From positions 1 through 10,912 of the forward strand of contig WFXT01000047.1 of assembly GCA_015490475.1 (NCBI GenBank): a stretch of 10,912 bases of DNA, written 5' to 3'. The position numbers and the translations under genes are program-made. Shown piece by piece: positions 1 to 5,694 of this stretch. The notes under the pieces were generated by a model that did no database searches, was not told the origin of the DNA, and saw only the letters and a program-made list of their open reading frames with translations. Every line of letters begins with the position of its first letter. The stretch's first letter is position 1. Source of the stretch: Bacteroidota bacterium. Its GTDB lineage: Bacteria > Bacteroidota > Bacteroidia > JAADEI01.

Positions 1-293
1 ATATGAACAGGATATTGAGGGGAATTTGTAAAAAATCCTACTCTATTGTTCACTCCATCATCGTAAATACGTGTATCACAAAGTTTCGTTCCTGTCCATT
101 TTTGGACATAGTTTGCTGTAGCACTATTGCACACGCTGTCCCAAGGGGGACTAACCTGCTGCCATGCAGTACCATTCCACTGCCAGATGTTACCCGTTGC
201 TGTTCCGGAAGCGAAAGTAATTGGATTGCCTGATGTTCCATCTCCTACAATAGGTCCAGAAGTAACTGCAACCTGTGAACCCCAGTTGTCTCC
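1..293 (-). repeat. Tandem protein repeat unit B (partial) in the fibre-like gene
   Basis: Second copy of the same unit, cut by the window edge after 97 codons. Over the first 26 codons the two copies differ at one amino acid (Ala/Ser), but 12 other codons differ synonymously. The repeat is therefore old and its protein sequence is conserved. The IGIGTTTP-equivalent motif here has decayed to VGFFTNSP. Confidence 0.75.
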
Positions 294-1103
294 GGGAACA
301 TTTTGCCATGACACATTTCCTGCACCATCGGTCATAAGAACCTGTCCATTAGTACCGTCCACATTAGGAAGGGTATAAGCACCTATTGTCAAGGTTCCTG
401 TGAATCTACCTGTTCCTTGGACATCCAGTTTATAAGATGGTGTAGTTGTTCCAATACCTATATTTGTGCCATCATCGTAAATGAGAGAATTACATAAATT
501 TATTCCGGTCCATTTAGTAACATATCCACCTGTAAGTGTAGCACATAAGTTAACCGAACCTCCTCCTGTACTCAATTGCTGGATTTGCCATTGTGTCCCG
601 TCCCACACAAGAATATCTCCTGGAGCAGTACCACTTTGCAGCGTAATTGGATTACCAGATGTTCCATCTCCAACAATGGGTCCTGCAGTTACTGCTACTT
701 GAGAGCCCCAATTATCTCCACCCAAGGAGGCAGTATCAACCCAAATGGGTGGATTACCCGCACCTTGACTAATTAAAACTTGTCCTGCATTTCCAGGATT
801 CCCGAAAGGCATTAAGGCTCCAGAAAACTGAATATTACCAGCAACATCCAATATTTCAGAAGGATTAGATACTCCAATACCTATCTTTCCGTCGGGAAGT
901 ATAATAAAGTAAGGAGTGGAACCACCCTGTATATTAACTTGCATTAATGGACTATTATATCCATTTGGCACTTCAACGTGCAACTTAGCCATGGGAGTTG
1001 TTGTTCCAACACCCACATTTTGAGCATGAACAGTAACTACTCCAAAGCCCAAGGTTACAATCAGTGTTCTTAACCCCCAGAGATTTATCCTCTTACGCCA
1101 CAT
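1..1103 (-). CDS. Secreted repeat-built fibre/adhesin-like surface protein (partial, 3' end outside window)
   Basis: An open frame runs from ATG at 1103 down to the left edge without a stop, giving 367 residues of an unfinished protein. Residues 1-27 form a type I signal peptide (MWRKR, then a hydrophobic core, then VHA before Q28). The mature part carries four copies of a motif of the form N-[IV]-G-[IV]-G-T-T-T-P-x-x-K-L-x-V, at about residues 29-43, 73-87, 214-228 and a decayed one at 353-366. This motif is common at the N-terminus of large Bacteroidota surface and phage-tail-fibre-like proteins. From residue 129 the protein is a tandem repeat of about 142 residues (129-270, then 271 onward), each unit starting GDNWGSQVAVT and containing GPIVGDGTSGNPIT. 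Each unit also has two Cys exactly 17 residues apart (187/204 and 325/342). Composition is rich in G, T, N and W with almost no charge clusters, as in beta-rich fibres. Function is inferred only as cell-surface or extracellular. The C-terminus, where a sorting domain or S74-type chaperone would lie, is not visible. Confidence 0.85.
   Translation of the reverse strand, partial: MWRKRINLWGLRTLIVTLGFGVVTVHAQNVGVGTTTPMAKLHVEVPNGYNSPLMQVNIQGGSTPYFIILPDGKIGIGVSNPSEILDVAGNIQFSGALMPFGNPGNAGQVLISQGAGNPPIWVDTASLGGDNWGSQVAVTAGPIVGDGTSGNPITLQSGTAPGDILVWDGTQWQIQQLSTGGGSVNLCATLTGGYVTKWTGINLCNSLIYDDGTNIGIGTTTPSYKLDVQGTGRFTGTLTIGAYTLPNVDGTNGQVLMTDGAGNVSWQNVPGDNWGSQVAVTSGPIVGDGTSGNPITFASGTATGNIWQWNGTAWQQVSPPWDSVCNSATANYVQKWTGTKLCDTRIYDDGVNNRVGFFTNSPQYPVH
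294..719 (-). repeat. Tandem protein repeat unit A (142 codons) in the fibre-like gene
   Basis: First full copy of a 426-nt in-frame repeat (residues 129-270). It comprises the GDNWGSQVAVT block, a Trp-rich 'WDGTQWQ' segment, a Cys pair with YVTKWTG between, an IYDDG turn, the IGIGTTTP motif, and a GQVLMTDGAGN linker. The best-conserved part is its first 49 codons (573-719), which align without gaps to 147-293. Confidence 0.8.
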
Positions 1104-1146
1104 GTTTCTAAGTTTTTAACCTCTGGATGCTTTGCTTACCTTCATA

Positions 1147-1178
1147 CAAAATTAAAAAATTTTCAGTTTAGAACCAAA
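1147..1178 (-). promoter_or_regulatory. Bacteroidota-type promoter for the fibre-like gene
   Basis: On the minus strand a TTTG (1178-1175) is followed after 20 nt by TAATTTTG (1154-1147). This matches the Bacteroidota -33 TTTG / -7 TAnnTTTG consensus in both sequence and spacing. It lies about 45 nt upstream of the ATG at 1103. Prediction by eye only. Confidence 0.5.
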
Positions 1179-1228
1179 AGCCCTAAAACCTAAGCTTACA
1201 AATAATAGGCGAAATATTCTATTGTCAC

Positions 1229-1242
1229 CTCAATACATTGAG
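1229..1242. promoter_or_regulatory. Short inverted repeat in the divergent intergenic region
   Basis: CTCAAT-AC-ATTGAG has perfect 6-bp arms around a 2-bp centre, which is too tight for a hairpin but is the shape of a protein-binding dyad. It lies about 50 bp upstream of the DUF2147 gene start and about 50 bp upstream of the predicted minus-strand promoter. Operator function is speculative, because a 6-bp dyad can occur by chance in AT-rich DNA. Confidence 0.2.
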
Positions 1243-1290
1243 ATTAGTTAAATTCGTTACATATTTAACCGTAGCAAAAATCACAAAACC

Positions 1291-1749
1291 ATGAAAGCAA
1301 AAGCAATAATTTGGTTTCTGGTTGCCGCGCTGGGAAGTGCACTTATTATAACTGCTCAAACCTCTGAAGCAGACAGGATTCTGGGCGTATGGCTCTCAGA
1401 AAATGGCAAAGCCAAAATAAAAATTTACAAACAAGGAAATAAGTATTATGGAAAGATTATCTGGTTAAAGGAGCCTTACGATGAAAATGGAAAGCCCAAA
1501 GTGGACAAGAACAATCCTGACCCGAATAAAAGAAATAGACCATTATTAGGTCTTGTGATATTGAAAGACTTTGTTTATGATGCAGAGGATAAAGAGTGGG
1601 AAGATGGCACCATCTATGACCCGGAAAGTGGAAACACGTATGATGCGTACATGTGGTTTGAAGACAATGACTACAACACACTTTATCTTAGAGGATATGT
1701 TGGTTTTTCCTTAATTGGAAGAACAAGCAAATGGACCCGTGTGGAATAA
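1291..1749 (+). CDS. DUF2147 family exported protein
   Basis: A 152-residue protein with an N-terminal signal peptide (short basic MKAKA, hydrophobic IIWFLVAALGSALIITA, probable cleavage near AQT, residues 22-25). The mature part fits the DUF2147 family: it opens with DRILGVWLSENGKAKIKIY, then YYGKIIWLKEP, followed by a charged insertion (DENGKPKVDKNNPDPNKRNR), 'LLGLVILKDF', 'W.DGTIYDPESGNTYDAYMWFED', and ends 'LYLRGYVGFSLIGRTSKWTRV'. These Trp/Gly signatures resemble lipocalin-like small beta-barrels, and the length is normal for the family. The protein is expected in the periplasm. Its molecular function is unknown, and no catalytic residues are evident. It stands alone between a divergent gene upstream and the ribosomal protein cluster, 41 nt downstream, which has its own promoter-like element. 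No convincing promoter for this gene was found; TAAATTCG at 1249-1256 is one mismatch from the -7 box but lacks a well-placed -33. Confidence 0.88.
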   Translation: MKAKAIIWFLVAALGSALIITAQTSEADRILGVWLSENGKAKIKIYKQGNKYYGKIIWLKEPYDENGKPKVDKNNPDPNKRNRPLLGLVILKDFVYDAEDKEWEDGTIYDPESGNTYDAYMWFEDNDYNTLYLRGYVGFSLIGRTSKWTRVE

Positions 1750-1760
1750 AGAGAACCTTT

Positions 1761-1768
1761 TAACTTTG
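1761..1768 (+). promoter_or_regulatory. Candidate -7 box (TAACTTTG) for the rpmB-rpmG-ftsY cluster
   Basis: TAACTTTG matches TAnnTTTG exactly and sits 22 nt before the rpmB ATG, just after the DUF2147 stop codon. No clear -33 TTG was seen at the expected distance, so this rests on the -7 element and its position. The following 'CA' also occurs after the candidate nqr -7 box. Confidence 0.4.
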
Positions 1769-1790
1769 CAATACGTTTAAAGGGATTGCT

Positions 1791-2027
1791 ATGGCAAGGA
1801 TTTGTCAATTAACAGGGAAGCGACCACAGAGTGGATACAAGGTGTCTCACTCTAACAGGCACACAAAACGTAAGTTTTTGCCCAACATACAGAAGAAGAG
1901 GTTCTTTATTCCAGAGGAGAACAGGTGGGTCACGCTGAAAGTTTCTACAGAAGCAATGAGAACAATTAACAAGAAAGGTATTTACGCGTACCTTCAAGAA
2001 CTACGTAAAAAAGGAGTTAAAATATAA
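1791..2027 (+). CDS. rpmB: Large ribosomal subunit protein bL28
   Basis: A 78-residue basic protein beginning MARICQLTGKRPQSGYKVSHSN, the bL28 signature. It is followed by the conserved RHTKRKFLPNIQKKRFF segment (about residues 23-39) and the C-terminal TEAMRTINKKGIYAYL region. It is a structural component of the 50S subunit, near the E-site side. It has a single Cys (C5), so it is the zinc-free form in which the four-Cys site of other bacteria is lost; this is usual in Bacteroidota. It is the first gene of a tight plus-strand cluster, with rpmG starting 6 nt after its stop. This rpmB-rpmG-DUF4295-ftsY order is characteristic of the phylum. Confidence 0.97.
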   Translation: MARICQLTGKRPQSGYKVSHSNRHTKRKFLPNIQKKRFFIPEENRWVTLKVSTEAMRTINKKGIYAYLQELRKKGVKI

Positions 2028-2033
2028 GGTACA

Positions 2034-2219
2034 ATGGCTAAGAGGGGCAAGAACAGAGTAATGGTTATTTTAGAATGTACTGAACAACCCAGGAAAGGTG
2101 TTGGCGGTGTGTCAAGGTACTACACATTCAAAAACAAGATCAACACACCGGGACGCTTAGAAAGGATGAAGTATAATCCCTATTTAAAACGCTACACCTT
2201 ACACAGAGAAGTAAAATAA
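2034..2219 (+). CDS. rpmG: Large ribosomal subunit protein bL33
   Basis: A 61-residue protein, MAKRGKNRVMVILECTEQ then a GVGGVSRYYTFKNKINTPGR stretch and the diagnostic end ERMKYNPYLKRYTLHREVK. It is a small 50S protein near the tRNA E-site. Only one Cys (C15) remains, so zinc coordination by paired CxxC motifs is not possible. This is the C-minus form typical of Bacteroidota. It sits between rpmB (6-nt gap) and the 55-aa DUF4295-like gene (7-nt gap) and is almost certainly cotranscribed with both. Confidence 0.97.
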   Translation: MAKRGKNRVMVILECTEQPRKGVGGVSRYYTFKNKINTPGRLERMKYNPYLKRYTLHREVK

Positions 2220-2226
2220 TAACATC

Positions 2227-2394
2227 ATGCCACCCAAGAAAGGTGTAAAGACAGGACCAACACATTATCTTGTTGTCAAAGCAGTGAGAAAAGGGAATTC
2301 ATGGTCATTTAGAAAGGAGGTTGTTCCCACGGAAGAACTTGATAAGGTAATCAAACAAACGAGGCAGGAGCAGCAGCAAGCACTCAAAAAATAA
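2227..2394 (+). CDS. DUF4295-like small basic protein
   Basis: A 55-codon gene: MPPKKGVKTGPTHYLVVKAV, then RKGNSWSFRKEVVPTEELDK and a Gln/Lys-rich tail (about residues 41-55). It is strongly basic with an amphipathic C-terminal helix. DUF4295 proteins of Bacteroidota are of this size, sit exactly between rpmG and ftsY, and have the same plan of a basic Lys-rich start, a K(A/M)V(R/K) segment, a short 'G.YSF.E..V....V' core and a charged C-terminus. The assignment rests mostly on location and this pattern rather than high identity. Its position among ribosomal genes suggests a ribosome-associated role, but none is established by the sequence. The gene begins 7 nt after rpmG and ends 21 nt before ftsY. 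At 55 residues it is easily missed by gene callers with a length cut-off. Confidence 0.75.
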   Translation: MPPKKGVKTGPTHYLVVKAVRKGNSWSFRKEVVPTEELDKVIKQTRQEQQQALKK

Positions 2395-2415
2395 ATTTTG
2401 TCAGGATAGTTGTAG

Positions 2416-3315
2416 ATGAAATCACTGTGGACTGCATTAAAGCGCTTTAGAAATAAGTTAAAGAAGCGATTAGGGTTTGCCCCAGATGAGTGGGAAGAGA
2501 TTGTTGAAGAGTGGCTTATTGAAGCCGATGTAGGTATAGAATTAACAGGACGTATTATAGAAGAGCTATCAGGGAAATTAAGCGGAAAGCCAACAGAGGA
2601 AGAGATAGTTAAGTATCTGCAAGAAGTCCTGTTGTCTTTATTTGCTTCACATCCAACTACCAACTTGCTTGAATCTTCTTTTATCCATAAGCCCTTCGTC
2701 ATTTTCATAGTTGGCGTGAACGGAACAGGAAAGACTACTACAATAGGCAAGTTAGCATACGCTTTTACAAATAAAGGTTATAGGGTGGTTTTGGGAGCGG
2801 GAGACACTTTTCGCGCCGCAGCAATAGAACAACTTGAAAGATGGGCAAAAAGAACAGGAGCCAGAATTATCAAAGGAACATATGGTGGGGACCCTGGGGC
2901 AGTAGCTTATCAAGCTATAGAGAGTGCCCTTGCTCACGGCGACGACATCGTGATCCTTGATTCTGCAGGACGCCTTCACAACAAGAAACATCTGATGGAG
3001 GAACTGGCGAAAGTAAGGAAAGTAATCAAGAAAAAAATCCCCAAAGCTCCTCATGAAACCCTATTAGTAATTGATGCAACAACGGGACAAACAGGACTTG
3101 AACAAGCACGCATATTTAAAGAGTTTGCAGACCCAACAGGAATTGTTCTAACGAAAATGGATGGCACAGCAAAAGGTGGTATTGCTCTACCTATCTGGTA
3201 TCAACTTAAAATTCCGATTAAGCTTGTTGGTATCGGCGAAAAACCCGAAGACATAATTCCTTTCAAACCAGAAGAGTATGTTAATGCGTTATTGCCAGTA
3301 AAAGAAGAAACATGA
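2416..3315 (+). CDS. ftsY: Signal recognition particle receptor FtsY
   Basis: A 299-residue SRP-type GTPase. It docks the SRP-ribosome-nascent chain complex at the membrane and, with Ffh, hydrolyses GTP to hand the chain to the Sec translocon. An N domain (about residues 10-90, ending near LLESSFIHKP) is followed by the G domain: P-loop GVNGTGKTTT (100-109), DTFRAAA with the following EQL..W (130-143), the G3 motif DSAGR (182-186, where most family members have DTAGR), TKMDG (246-250), and the closing GIGE..ED..PF (272-283). The acidic A domain of E. coli FtsY is absent. Instead the N-terminus is a short basic amphipathic stretch (MKSLWTALKRFRNKLKKRLG) that can bind anionic lipids, so the protein is essentially the minimal NG core. 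FtsY is distinguished from Ffh by the absent M domain and by the N-terminal sequence. The HMA-domain gene overlaps its stop by 4 nt (ATGA). Confidence 0.97.
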   Translation: MKSLWTALKRFRNKLKKRLGFAPDEWEEIVEEWLIEADVGIELTGRIIEELSGKLSGKPTEEEIVKYLQEVLLSLFASHPTTNLLESSFIHKPFVIFIVGVNGTGKTTTIGKLAYAFTNKGYRVVLGAGDTFRAAAIEQLERWAKRTGARIIKGTYGGDPGAVAYQAIESALAHGDDIVILDSAGRLHNKKHLMEELAKVRKVIKKKIPKAPHETLLVIDATTGQTGLEQARIFKEFADPTGIVLTKMDGTAKGGIALPIWYQLKIPIKLVGIGEKPEDIIPFKPEEYVNALLPVKEET

Positions 3316-3536
3316 GTGAAAAACAAAGATTTGAACTACGCATAGAAGGAATGACATGCAGTGGATGTGCTAAGACAGTAAAGACTTTACTGGAAAAAAG
3401 GGGATTTGAGGTTAAATCAATAAATTACAAGGATGGTAAAACGATAATTTATGGCAATCCAAACAATATTTCTACTGCTCAAGGGCTTATAGACAAAGCA
3501 GGATATAGAGTAGCAGATATTAAGGTATTAGATTAG
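3312..3536 (+). CDS. Heavy-metal-associated (HMA) domain protein, copper-chaperone-like
   Basis: A 74-residue single-domain protein with the metal-binding loop GMTCSGCAKTV (M14, C16, C19) after a first beta strand FELRIEG. It ends GLIDKAGYRVADIKVLD, as expected for the beta-alpha-beta-beta-alpha-beta fold of CopZ/Atx1/MerP. In this family the two Cys bind Cu(I) or another soft metal and pass it to a P-type ATPase or a regulator. No signal peptide is present, so the protein should be cytosolic. Its start overlaps the ftsY stop (ATGA), suggesting translational coupling. No metal ATPase or metal regulator lies nearby, so metal specificity and partner are unknown. The sequence around the CxxC is canonical, and the middle (KSINYKDGKTIIYGNPNNIS) is divergent. 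Confidence 0.9.
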   Translation: MSEKQRFELRIEGMTCSGCAKTVKTLLEKRGFEVKSINYKDGKTIIYGNPNNISTAQGLIDKAGYRVADIKVLD

Positions 3537-3543
3537 TCAAAAC

Positions 3544-3693
3544 TTATTTATTCTTGTTACCTGATTCATTTCTAGCCGCAGCACGCTGAGCTCGTTGTTT
3601 AAAACCCGTTAGGGCAGTTTTGCTATTTTTGTTTCTATCAGCTGCAGATTGGATCCTTCGTGCTGCCTCTGGTGTCATTTTCCTCTTACCCAT
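3544..3693 (-). CDS. Small basic SMP-like protein (49 aa)
   Basis: A 49-codon gene on the minus strand: MGKRKMTPEAARRIQSAADR, then NKNSKTALTGFKQRAQRAAA and RNESGNKNK, stop TAA at 3546-3544. The two copies of an Arg/Ala-rich helix motif (PEAARRIQSAADR and FKQRAQRAAARN) are the pattern of short bacterial proteins resembling the seed-maturation-protein (SMP) repeat, which are annotated as hypothetical in many genomes. It is highly basic, probably helical, and has no signal or membrane segment. It lies 90 nt downstream of nqrF on the same strand and converges with the HMA gene, with 7 nt between the two stops. It could be expressed by read-through from the nqr operon or from its own promoter. Function is unknown. 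The conserved motif and proper start and stop favour a real gene over a chance frame. Confidence 0.65.
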   Translation of the reverse strand: MGKRKMTPEAARRIQSAADRNKNSKTALTGFKQRAQRAAARNESGNKNK

Positions 3694-3783
3694 AAGAAGA
3701 TAGTTTCTTGATAAAACAAAATATACCTTTCCTACGGTTCCATATATCTATTCAGCAGCTTATATATAACCATAAAACTCACT

Positions 3784-5049
3784 TTACCCGCCGAAGTCGT
3801 CAAAGGCTATGTTTTCCTTAGGCACACCGAGTTCATCAAGCATATTGAGAACAGCTTTGAGCATTGGTGGTGGTCCACAGATGTAATATTCGCATTCTTC
3901 GGGTTCTGGATGGTCTTTTAGATACATATCGTAGAGCACCTGATGTATAAATCCTACGGGACCATCCCAGTTGTCGGTCGGTTTGGGATCAGAGAGTGCA
4001 ATAACGAATCTGAAGTTAGGATTTTCTTTTTCAAGGCGTCTAAAGTCTTCTTCATAGAATATTTCCCTTACTGAGCGGGCGCCATACCAGTAAGATACCT
4101 TTGCCTTTGTTTTCATAGTTTCAAACAGATGCATTATATGAGCTCTAAGGGGTGCCATTCCTGCTCCACCACCAATATAAATCTTTTCTTTGTCTGTTGG
4201 TTTTATCAAGAAATCACCATAGGGTCCTGAAATTGTAATTTTATCACCCGGTTTCAGAGAGAATACGTAAGAAGACATTTTTCCTGGGGGAACATCCATG
4301 AACCTGTTGTTTTTTCTGTCCCATGGAGGCAAAGCAACACGGATATTGAATTTCATTATATCATGACCTTCTGCTGGATAGTTTGCCATTGAATATGCAC
4401 GGTACATACCATCTTCGTCGTTAGTAACTCTCAAGTCCCAGATTTGTTTACCAAAGTCTTCTTCCCACCACTGCCTATATGGTTCCTCAACATTAGGTTT
4501 TATATCTGTTCCATAATGGATATCAAACACTGGGGCATATAACTGACAATACTGTCCGGGTTCAAAGTCCAATCTTTCTCCTTCTGGCAATCGGACAACA
4601 AGCTCTTTAATATAGGTGGCAACATTCTTATTACTAACAACTTCACATTCCCATTTTTTGATGCCAAATACTTCAGCGGGAACCTCTATCTTAAGGTCCT
4701 GTCTGATTTTCACCTGACAGGCTAATCGCCACCCTTCCTTAACTTCCCTTCTACTAAGGTGGTTTAATTCCGTTGGAAGTACATCTCCACCACCTTCCAG
4801 CACTTTTAATCTACATTGTCCACAAGTGCCACCACCACCACAAGCTGACGGAAGCATAATACCGTGGGTAACCAGAACGTCCAACAATGATGACCCTGGA
4901 CTGGCTTCTATGACCTTTTCATTATTTACAACGATTTTAACATTGCCGGAAGGCATCAGCTTCTTCTTAGCCCACATTATTATCAGGGCAAGACCCACAA
5001 CTATTATTATGAAAACCAAAATAGCCGCAGCTATGTAAAGTCCCGTCAT
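3784..5049 (-). CDS. nqrF: Na+-translocating NADH:quinone reductase subunit F
   Basis: A 421-residue NADH dehydrogenase subunit of Na+-NQR and the electron entry point of the complex. One N-terminal membrane anchor (about residues 4-26) is followed by a plant-type ferredoxin domain with 2Fe-2S ligands C70, C76, C79 (in CGGGGTCGQC) and C111. Next comes a ferredoxin-NADP reductase-like FAD domain with RAYSMANYP (217-225), then the NADH-binding domain with GGGAGMAPLR (293-302) and CGPPPM (391-396). The protein ends in FDDFGG, the NqrF-type C-terminus. Length and cysteine positions match the family. The insertion between the iron-sulfur and FAD parts (VFDIHYGTDIKPNVEEPY and the WW pair near 194-195) is also usual for NqrF. 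It is the last nqr gene, starting 11 nt after nqrE. Confidence 0.98.
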   Translation of the reverse strand: MTGLYIAAAILVFIIIVVGLALIIMWAKKKLMPSGNVKIVVNNEKVIEASPGSSLLDVLVTHGIMLPSACGGGGTCGQCRLKVLEGGGDVLPTELNHLSRREVKEGWRLACQVKIRQDLKIEVPAEVFGIKKWECEVVSNKNVATYIKELVVRLPEGERLDFEPGQYCQLYAPVFDIHYGTDIKPNVEEPYRQWWEEDFGKQIWDLRVTNDEDGMYRAYSMANYPAEGHDIMKFNIRVALPPWDRKNNRFMDVPPGKMSSYVFSLKPGDKITISGPYGDFLIKPTDKEKIYIGGGAGMAPLRAHIMHLFETMKTKAKVSYWYGARSVREIFYEEDFRRLEKENPNFRFVIALSDPKPTDNWDGPVGFIHQVLYDMYLKDHPEPEECEYYICGPPPMLKAVLNMLDELGVPKENIAFDDFGG

Positions 5050-5060
5050 TTATTTTCTTT

Positions 5061-5678
5061 TTAAAGTTTTATTCCAGCGAATCCCATGAATGCAATTCCC
5101 AGCAGGGCAGTAATTATGAAAGCAAGTCCCAGCCCACGCAAAGGTTTAACAACGTTTGAATAACGAACTTTCTGCCTGATGGCAGCAAACAACACTATTG
5201 CAAGGAACCAGCCTATGCCAGCACCAAGGGCAAAAAACACAGATTCTCCAAAAGTATAGTCCCTTTCATCCATAAATAAGCTACCACCAAGGATTGCACA
5301 GTTAACAGTTATCAAGGGAAGGAAAATACCTAAAGCGGTATATAAAGCGGGGAAGAATCTTTCCACAACCATCTCTACTAACTGCACGGAAGACGCAATA
5401 GTGGCTATAAAAACAAGGAAAGTGAGGAAACTAAGGTCAACAGAAGCGAAGGATGGATGCAACCATGAGAGCGCCCCTGGTTCTAAGAAATAAGTTTTTA
5501 AAAACCAGTTTAACGGGATTGTAACCAATTGAACCACAATAACTGCAAGGCCCAAGCCGAAAGCAGCATTGAAATTCTTTGATATTGCAAGATATGAACA
5601 CATTCCAAGGAAAAACGCAAAGACCATGTTCTCAATGAAAATGGTCTTTATGGCAATGTTTATCATTTCCAGCATCAT
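5061..5678 (-). CDS. nqrE: Na+-translocating NADH:quinone reductase subunit E
   Basis: A 205-residue integral membrane protein with about six hydrophobic helices. Two half-helix Cys, C27 (in FFLGMCSYLA) and C127 (in LITVNCAILGG), are positioned like the cysteines that, with the equivalent pair in NqrD, hold the iron-sulfur centre in the middle of the membrane. NqrD and NqrE are homologous and arranged in opposite orientations; NqrE is told apart here by FIENMVFAFFLGMC and by ERDYTFGESVFFALGAGIGW. It relays electrons from the NqrF 2Fe-2S cluster across the membrane. A second Met directly follows the start (MMLEM), so the first residue is uncertain by one codon. It is separated from nqrD by 16 nt and from nqrF by 11 nt. 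Confidence 0.97.
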   Translation of the reverse strand: MMLEMINIAIKTIFIENMVFAFFLGMCSYLAISKNFNAAFGLGLAVIVVQLVTIPLNWFLKTYFLEPGALSWLHPSFASVDLSFLTFLVFIATIASSVQLVEMVVERFFPALYTALGIFLPLITVNCAILGGSLFMDERDYTFGESVFFALGAGIGWFLAIVLFAAIRQKVRYSNVVKPLRGLGLAFIITALLGIAFMGFAGIKL

Positions 5679-5694
5679 TCCACGATTTTAAAGG

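Noticed and set aside
127..702. Plus-strand open frames in the left 700 bases (Pro/Ser/Cys-rich)
   Set aside because: They are antisense shadows of the repeat-built minus-strand gene. Their similarity to one another (for example VIGLPDVPSPT twice) is explained by the tandem repeat on the other strand.
2265..3054. Minus-strand frames of 161 and 100 residues opposite ftsY and the DUF4295-like gene
   Set aside because: They lie antisense to a clearly recognised GTPase, have Ser/Cys-rich compositions typical of shadow frames, and resemble no family.
3696..3711. AAGAA ... TTCTT hairpin near the start of the SMP-like gene
   Set aside because: A 5-bp A/T-rich stem without a U-tract is at chance level.
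3717..3725. TATATTTTG as a promoter for the 49-aa SMP-like gene
   Set aside because: It is one base longer than TAnnTTTG, and no -33 TTG/TTTG is found at a suitable distance, so it was not listed as a feature.
3748..3777. AT-rich stretch (ATATAT ... CAGCAGC ... TATATAT) downstream of nqrF as a terminator
   Set aside because: The arms pair only over a few A-T bases with mismatches and there is no following T-run on the minus strand.
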